Positions 58,038 to 64,000 of a stretch of DNA of 64,000 nt are shown here, piece after piece. Made by a program: the position numbers and the translations under genes. The stretch comes from Petrosia ficiformis. Its lineage: Eukaryota > Porifera > Demospongiae > Haplosclerida > Petrosiidae. The DNA lies in assembly GCA_947044365.1 (NCBI GenBank), contig OX345636.1, positions 46,563,037 through 46,627,036 on the forward strand. Reading direction: 5' to 3'. The notes beneath the pieces were generated by a model. That model was not told where the DNA came from and ran no database searches. It worked only from the letters and a program-made list of their open reading frames with translations. Position 1 is the stretch's first letter, and each line of letters opens with the position of its first letter.

Positions 58038-59589
58038 ATGGAAGAAGCGATAACAAATTCAGTGAAAGAACTTGGATATATACAACTGAAAGATGAACAG
58101 TATAAAATAGTGAAGAGTTTGGGTCAACAGTAATATTCGCCTCTCCCGTTTTTGATGCATGATTCCTGTTGTAGAAATGTCGAACCCAGAAAATAGGGAT
58201 GATCACGTAGCGCAAGCCCTTCGTAAAGGTGGCTAAAGCTAATAGTTACCGAGCGTAGCGATGCAGTAGGCCTATCATTGTTAGGTTATCATCAGAACAA
58301 GGTTATATATTTATCGAATGTTTTATTCTGCAATTCACAGAACACACCACTGAAATTAAGCATCAAAAACAGGAGAGGCGAATACTACAGTTGATCCAAG
58401 AGTTTTTTGAGTGAAAATGATGTATTTGGAGTCCTACCAACAGGGTATGGGAAGTCTCTGTGCTATATTTGTTTACCACTGGCATTTGATAAGGTAGCAG
58501 TACTAGTATAAAATCTATTGTTATTGTATATAGTGACTCACTGCTATAATGAAAGATCAGGTTTGATATGTATATATCACTCTATTGTTTGTCTTCAATA
58601 TGGATTCTGTATCACATGTCAGTTGACTATGCATACTGATTGTATGATAATTGCCCCAGGTGAAATATTTCCAATCAAAGTGACTTTTAACAGGATTTGT
58701 TTGTGGAGAAGATGATGACCAATATGCAAAAATGAAGGATGGCATCTGTACTGGAGAGTATCAATTAGTTTTTTTTACTCCGAGTCATTACTTTCTCGGA
58801 AGTGGAGAAAGGTACTCACTTCTAATGTATACAAAATGGCAGTTCGGAGATTAGTTATTGATGAGGCACACTGCGTAAAAAAGTGGTAAGATATACCATC
58901 TTTAATGGAAACTGTAAAATGATACTGTATATTAATTGTATTAGGGGTGAATCATTTAGAAGTATTCTTTTTCAGCTTGGAGAGATACGTAGTATTCTAC
59001 GAATCAGAAGATTAACGTGATGGCATTGACTGCAACCATTACTCCATCTGTTCGTATGCAGTTAGAAAAACTATTTGAGACGGAAGACCACGTTTCTATT
59101 GTACTCAATCCATGCAAGCCAAATATTACTTACTTTGTCAGTGAGTACAAGACACTGTCTGAAACCTTTGAACCAATGTTACGTAGACTTAGACATGAAA
59201 GGACTATTTGTCCCCATACAATCATCTACTGTCGTCGTTTAGAAGACTGTGCCAATCTGTATCTTTACTTCATGTCTGAAATGGGTGAAAGCTTTACAAA
59301 GCCACATGAAACCCCCTGTCAACTTTCAAAGTACAGGCTAGTAGACATGTTCACAAGTTGCACAGATATTACTGTCAAAAACCAAATCATTGCTAGTTTT
59401 ACAAGTGATTCTTGCTTATGAGTAGTTTGTAGAACAGTGGCATTGGGGATGGGTGTTAACTGCCCTGACATACGACAGGTAGTACATCTGAGTCCCCCAG
59501 ATGATGTGGAGTCATATGTCCAAGAGACAGGATGTGCTGGTAGGGATGGTTTGCCATGCCCTGCCCTTTTATTAAAGAAAAAAGGATGA
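58038..59589 (+). pseudogene. RecQ-like helicase of the RecQ-DUF6589 element
   Basis: DNA helicase of superfamily 2. Motifs in order: N-terminus MEEAITNSVKELGY; Walker A VLPTGYGKSLCYI (58430); LTAIMKDQV (58535); CTGEYQLVFFTP (58750); LVIDEAHCVKKW (58850); MALTATITPSVR (59018); TIIYCRRLEDC (59220); [16 protein letters not shown] (59440); [13 protein letters not shown] (59515). The usual Arg of the last motif (GRAGRDG) is Cys here. A MITE sits in the first exon (58121-58397). Frame changes near 58780 and 59010 and a TGA at 59419 also break it. The 3' end is convergent with the DUF6589 gene. Confidence 0.82.
58121..58397. mobile_element. 277-bp MITE inside the RecQ coding exon
   Basis: Ends are GGGTCAACAGTAATATTCGC and the complement of GGATCAACTGTAGTATTCGC, continuing to about 38 bp. 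An 8-bp duplication, AAGAGTTT, flanks it (58113-58120 and 58398-58405). Removing it restores the helicase alignment around KIVKS and FLSEN. An 8-bp duplication fits hAT or P-type elements. Confidence 0.88.
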
Positions 59590-59781
59590 TATTTGTTTCT
59601 GCCGTTGTGATTGCAAAAGTTGTTGTTTAGATAGAAGTTTTACTATTTTGTAGCTAAAACAGTTGACAATTTTGTGTTTAGAGTTTAGATATACCTGATA
59701 CATCATTAATTATGACAATAGTAACAATTACAAGAATGTTTATTGAAGATCTAGAGTAACCAACTAAACTTGATAAATTAT

Positions 59782-62480
59782 TTATATGGCATATGTGTTA
59801 AAATCCATTCCAGAATTTGTTTCCTTGACTTTGAATATAAAACTGCTTTTTTTGCCTGAAATGATGCGCTCACGTGATCTTGATGAAGTAAACACCTCAG
59901 ACAGTTGTAGCTGATTTACCAGGATGGTGATGTCTTCCTCTGATGATACTGGGGTGTGCTGTCCATAACCTTTGCTCACATTGTTTTCAACATCAAAACT
60001 ATCTAATATAGGCACAAGAGTTCCAAGAGACCTTCCAACCATTTGTACACGCTCTGTGCTTAAATTTGAGCCAAGACCTCCAATTGCATTTTTGCATGCT
60101 TTGTTCAAGTGCTCATTGTGGAGATCAGCAGGTATGTTTCTTCCTTGTATCCCTCTACTGTTTACAAATCTTGAATACAGTAACCGCTTAGCTTGTTGTG
60201 GAGGAAGGAGGAAGTAAGTACTCATGTTGGCACAGAAGCAATAAAGCCTCTATTGAATAATTCTTTCGTCCAGAGTTCACAAAAATAGGTAACAAGTACT
60301 TCCAACACCTTAAAACCCTTTCCCCATCACCTTCCTTAATTGCATCATCATACTCTAAATAAAAACACCCCAAACTGACTAGTTGTTGTGCGTACTGGTA
60401 TGTGTTATCATCATTGTTATCACCAGATGTTGAAATACTACTGCTTCCATAGTTGAAGTCAACCATGTCTGAAACAATTGCAGTATAGCAACAGATTTAA
60501 GTAAACCTTTTCTTTGCTCCTTATCCATTAGCCATACATCAGCTGGAAGAACAGAACTCCTAGATAAGTCATCAAAAGATGCCATACCTAGGAAATGCAT
60601 TGCCGATGCAAGAATATGACTCACTACTACAGTTTTAAAGAATTTGTCACAAGCATCAAAGTTTGCTTTTGGCTTCTTTGAAACATTAGATCTTCTTATC
60701 AGATTTCGCAACTGATACAGGGTACAATGTTGGGATGCAGAATTTGTTTTGTAGAATAGTTTCCAGACTACCTACAATACAATTTATAGTTTTAATTAAT
60801 AATTACAATGTAGATACAAAACATACCTCAAGAAATGTTAACTTTGTGTGCCAGTCTTCAATTGTTGGAATGAGGCCTTTCATTCTTAAAGCCGGTGTTT
60901 CGGCATTTGACATCACTTTAAGAGCTGTTCTCTGTCTAGCAACAGAGAGTTGGTCACCTCCAACAATAGTGGATACATAACTGCATCTTTAACTATTACA
61001 TCACCAATTTTATCACACCTTGTCCTCCTGGGGCATACTGGTGGTGGAATTTCATAATATCAATCATATCTGCACATTTCATTTCATTCTTTGGAAGAAC
61101 ACCTAGAGGTACCTGTGTATGATTACATTAATGAAATATCACACAAACATCTACAATTATAAGTTGCTAACCACTTCTGACTTTGATGACATCTCTTTGT
61201 AGTATTTGTGATTAATGTGCCAGTCAACCACATCTGCAAAAGACTTATTAAAGATGTCGATGTGTTTAACAAGTACACAAGACACATATGTGGTGATATT
61301 GATTTTCAGTGCTTCATCATCCATTGGTGATGGAAGAATAGATTCGGTAACGGATGTTTTGATGGTAAACAGCTTGATGGTTGTTTATGTGGTAATTCAT
61401 TAAACCCTATTCTGTCACGAACAGCATACGAGTGAAAGTAATGCAGTGATTCAGTTCTGTGAATACTGGAACGTAGATATCTTGGTCTAACATTTTTGTC
61501 AATGTTATCTCCTACAAGTTTGAATGGCAATGATGTTATAGTTAGTCCAATAATGCTGAAGAAGGAACATCAGTGGCTGCCAGCAGAGAAGTAGAACAGG
61601 ATGTTTCCATTTCATGATCAGATAAAGAGGATTCAGTGCTATCTGTGTCAGACACATCAGAAGAAAGATATTCAAGTGATTCATCACTTTCATCTATAGC
61701 ATGCACATAATCAGACTCTCCACTTCACTATCATTACACCCATGTGTAACTGACTGGAGAATGGCATTTATTTTCTACAGAAAAAAAACAAATAAAACTA
61801 CATGATGCAGTCCATACTGTGCCAATAACATCACTAACTGTAAGTTGTAAATATCTGTCCACAGTTTCACTACTTTGTCGTGGCCATGGCATATTTTCTC
61901 AACTAATTTGGTACTGTCATATGGGATACACATAGTCCAATTGCAGTCAACTTTTGAAATACCTAAACCAATATATAGTTGTATTAGATGTACTTAAATT
62001 TTCTCACCATTTTCTGAGAATTCATTCCATACAAAATAAGGCCAATTACCTTTTGAAATAGATTCATAAGTATGTTGAAAACGATGTTTCAAGAGTATTG
62101 CAGTACACACGCCAACAAAGGCTGTTTGGTTATGCCGTGGTGTCCTAGTTTTGCTGGATGCCATGAAGATCATGAGAAATGTTGGGCTTGCTCTTGAAGT
62201 TCTTTATGAAGCTTCATCCACTGAAAATCAATGAGATCTTCTGGACTTTGACTTCGCAAAACAGAAGGATTTGTATTTGAGCACATATTTCGTAGCTCAG
62301 TACGTATCTTCTTCCCAATCTTTACCAGCAAATACTGCATCACAGCAGAGTTCTTGAGACATTCTTCAGCCATAGCCATACAGCTCCTACGAGCAACTGC
62401 CTTTCCCAGTCTTTTTCGTTTGGGGGTCAGAAAATGTTTTTTGTTGCTTGGGATTGTTTACCACCACCTACATTATTATC
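59782..62480 (-). CDS. DUF6589 protein gene, copy 2
   Basis: Multi-exon minus-strand gene. Segments in reading order: 62472-62167 (FLTPKRKRLGKAVARRSCMA, ENQ-type helical region); 62165-62000 (RTPRHNQTAFVGVCTAILLK); acidic, Ser-rich segment 61740-61560; KLVGDNIDKNVRPRYLRSS then SLHYFHSYAVRDR near 61500-61400; TIVGGDQLSVARQRTA near 60960; HCTLYQLRNLIRRSNVSKK near 60710; LGCFYLEYDDAIKEGDGERV near 60350; and SRFVNSRGIQGRNIPADLHN, EHLNK near 60140, ending at 59782. Motifs match copy 1 at 25613-28663 one by one. One frame change is near 62180. DUF6589 may be the transposase core, but no catalytic residues are proven. Confidence 0.72.
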
Positions 62481-63289
62481 CTTACATAAGTATACTAATT
62501 AATGCATGGTTATATAATATACAGAATTATATATCATATTAAGTTTATTTATTTCTTTATTACTACAATATTTGAAGAGAATTAAGTGTGATCTTTAACC
62601 TGACCAATGCTATAGACTCTATAGTTAGTGGTCCCATTTCCAGGGTGTGTAGGAAGCGCACTCGGGAAGGAGTGCTTACCTCAAGCTATCCCTGTACTAC
62701 AGGTCTTAATTTTGCAAGTTCACAGGGTGTTGTATCTCCTGATGTTGCTGTGAGTTTCTTACTCTAATTTATCAAGCCTTTCGAAGGCAGATACACATGG
62801 TCAACACATTCTCCCTCCACTCAAGTCAGCTTTCAGCAATTCATCAATGTTGATTTTGAGACGATATAGGGACAGCTCGAGCACATGATGAACTCGTCAT
62901 ATTTGTACATTTTGCTGTGATATCATCTCCGCAATAAACTCTGTCGTCCATCTTCACTTACTTATCCAGCTCCACCCATGAAGGCAGCTCCAGATCCATG
63001 GCCACCCGAATAGCGAGTATTAAGGTCATCAAATTCAGGCTTCGGATCCGACTTAAGGATCAGTCATCGGGACGTGGGTATATTACAGCTCGTCCCAGCC
63101 ACACCCACTAGTTTAATAAGCACAGTAAGCAGCAGATGTACCTCAATGGTTGTGTCACTCGTTTTTCTCTTCACTGATCTCTTGTTCTTCACTGTGTTGC
63201 AGAATAGTTGCATGGAACATTAACAATGAAAGAATAATGGTAGTTTCTAAGTTGAGAAACTTTAATTTGGTGCTTTGTTATACATGATT
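62481..63289. other. Non-coding stretch after the DUF6589 gene
   Basis: No coding region recognised. I searched here for a TAGTCTGG-type right end and did not find one. Confidence 0.45.
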
Positions 63290-64000
63290 CTACCCTGATT
63301 TAAAGGTACATTATACTCAATATTTAATGTAGTTATCATCAAGCTGTGTAATGCATTAGCACATTAGACATTAGTATCTATAGTGATCAGATCTAAAGAT
63401 CTTTTAATTTGTAAACTAAACATAAAGTGAAGCTAAACAGATTTTTGCTAGTTTCTATGTCCATTGATCCCTAACTGGATTTCCTTTTAAATGTGCATTA
63501 TACTAAATAACTCCATTTAATTGTGTGTCTCTCCAAGCCCAATTGTTCACTGTACCTCACTGATCATAGTATTTAAAGCGACGCATTTTTGATAATGAAG
63601 CCAAGGATCTTTGCTAGTTTTCATGTTTTAACCATCCCTGATAGGATTTCATTTTAAAGGTGAATTATACTGAATAACTCTATTTAATTGTATGTGTCTC
63701 CAACCCCTAATGTTCACTGTATCTTTGACTGGTGACAGTATTTAATAGTGACGGCATGTAAGGATTTTTGGTAATGAACCTAAGGATCTTTACTAGTTTC
63801 TATATTCCAATCATTCTTAATGTGAATTTGGTATGTGATACTCAATAATTACATTTAATTGCATGTGTTTTCAACTCCTTTTTTTCACCATAAAATTTTT
63901 TTCACCATAAAATAAAAAAAACAGAAATTAAGGATCTTTGGTAGTTAGTTTAAGTAACGAGGATCTTTGATCATTTCTATATTCCAATCATCCATAACTT
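63290..64000. repeat. Degenerate tandem repeat, period about 165-180 bp
   Basis: At least four diverged units. Each has AAGGATCTTT(G/A)CTAGTTT or a variant (63440, 63603, 63782, 63929, 63961) and a later ACTCCATTTAATTGTGTGT-like block (63508, 63678, 63853). It runs off the window end, so it may be the edge of a satellite. Confidence 0.7.

Larger units (their letters stand above)
57904..62480. mobile_element. RecQ-DUF6589 transposon (candidate Academ-like element)
   Basis: The left end (57904-57964) starts TAGTCTGG and contains GGGTCTGG 45 bases later, matching the plan of the ends at 49355 and 28810. Two genes face each other: RecQ helicase on the plus strand and DUF6589 on the minus strand, with stops about 190 bp apart. 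The right end is not recognised, so 62480 marks only the last coding exon. From memory, the Academ superfamily includes a helicase-carrying lineage (AcademH) with 9-10 bp duplications; this link must be tested. Confidence 0.65.

Noticed and set aside
57904..62480. Helitron
   Set aside because: The helicase is RecQ-type with DEAH and GRAGRDG-like motifs, not Pif1-type, no Rep domain is seen, and the related small copy has inverted ends and a target duplication.

Overview
The window is animal genomic DNA. It is AT-rich, intron-bearing, and full of nested transposons. Repeated SRCR receptor exons with strictly regular intron phases, compact introns and this mix of mobile elements (DUF6589, RecQ, Ginger, MULE, CR1) fit a sponge, most likely an Amphimedon-like demosponge. 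That assignment is an inference from style, not a sequence match.

Host genes. Two genes encode scavenger-receptor cysteine-rich (SRCR) proteins and lie head to head. One runs leftwards from a signal-peptide exon at 5951 and leaves the window at base 1, with 4.5 SRCR domains visible. The other runs rightwards from 28860 to 43722 and is complete. It has 17 exons, a signal peptide, six SRCR domains, one membrane helix and a Pro/Gln/Tyr-rich cytoplasmic tail with two PPxY motifs. Each SRCR domain is split by one intron into an a-half and a b-half exon with fixed phases (1 in, 2 between, 1 out). Domains 3-4 and 5-6 are a recent tandem duplication that includes their introns. A damaged fibronectin-III gene with a glycine/alanine-rich C-terminus lies at 14.5-15.6 kb. 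I recognise no other host genes.

Mobile DNA fills most of the rest. From left to right there is: a broken Ty3-type retrotransposon with gag, protease, RT and RNase H but no integrase (7.2-10.0 kb); a structurally complete MULE carrying a ubiquitin-specific protease, a DDE transposase, a SWIM finger and a PHD finger (16223-20193, 10-bp target duplication); a second Ty3-type element with gag, protease and integrase but no RT (20.7-24.1 kb); a DUF6589 gene remnant whose transposon end lies about 50 bp from the start codon of the second SRCR gene (25.6-28.8 kb); a Ginger1-like transposon with integrase, Ulp1 protease and PHD finger (44247-50365) holding a piggyBac-like MITE and a RecQ-containing mini-transposon; a CR1-like LINE with a 2A-like peptide and PHD finger (about 50.77-54.54 kb); a 1.1-kb SINE-bearing palindrome (56368-57450); and a RecQ-helicase plus DUF6589 pair facing each other behind a TAGTCTGG-type end (57904-62480).

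Candidate undescribed system. RecQ-type helicase and DUF6589 genes recur with related terminal sequences at three places. The smallest copy (49355-50266) has 58-bp inverted repeats and a 9-bp target duplication, and keeps the RecQ start at the same distance from its end as the large copy does. This points to a two-gene helicase transposon, possibly Academ/AcademH-related. A second theme is that unrelated elements (MULE, Ginger, CR1) each carry a PHD finger, and the two DNA transposons also carry a ubiquitin- or SUMO-type protease.
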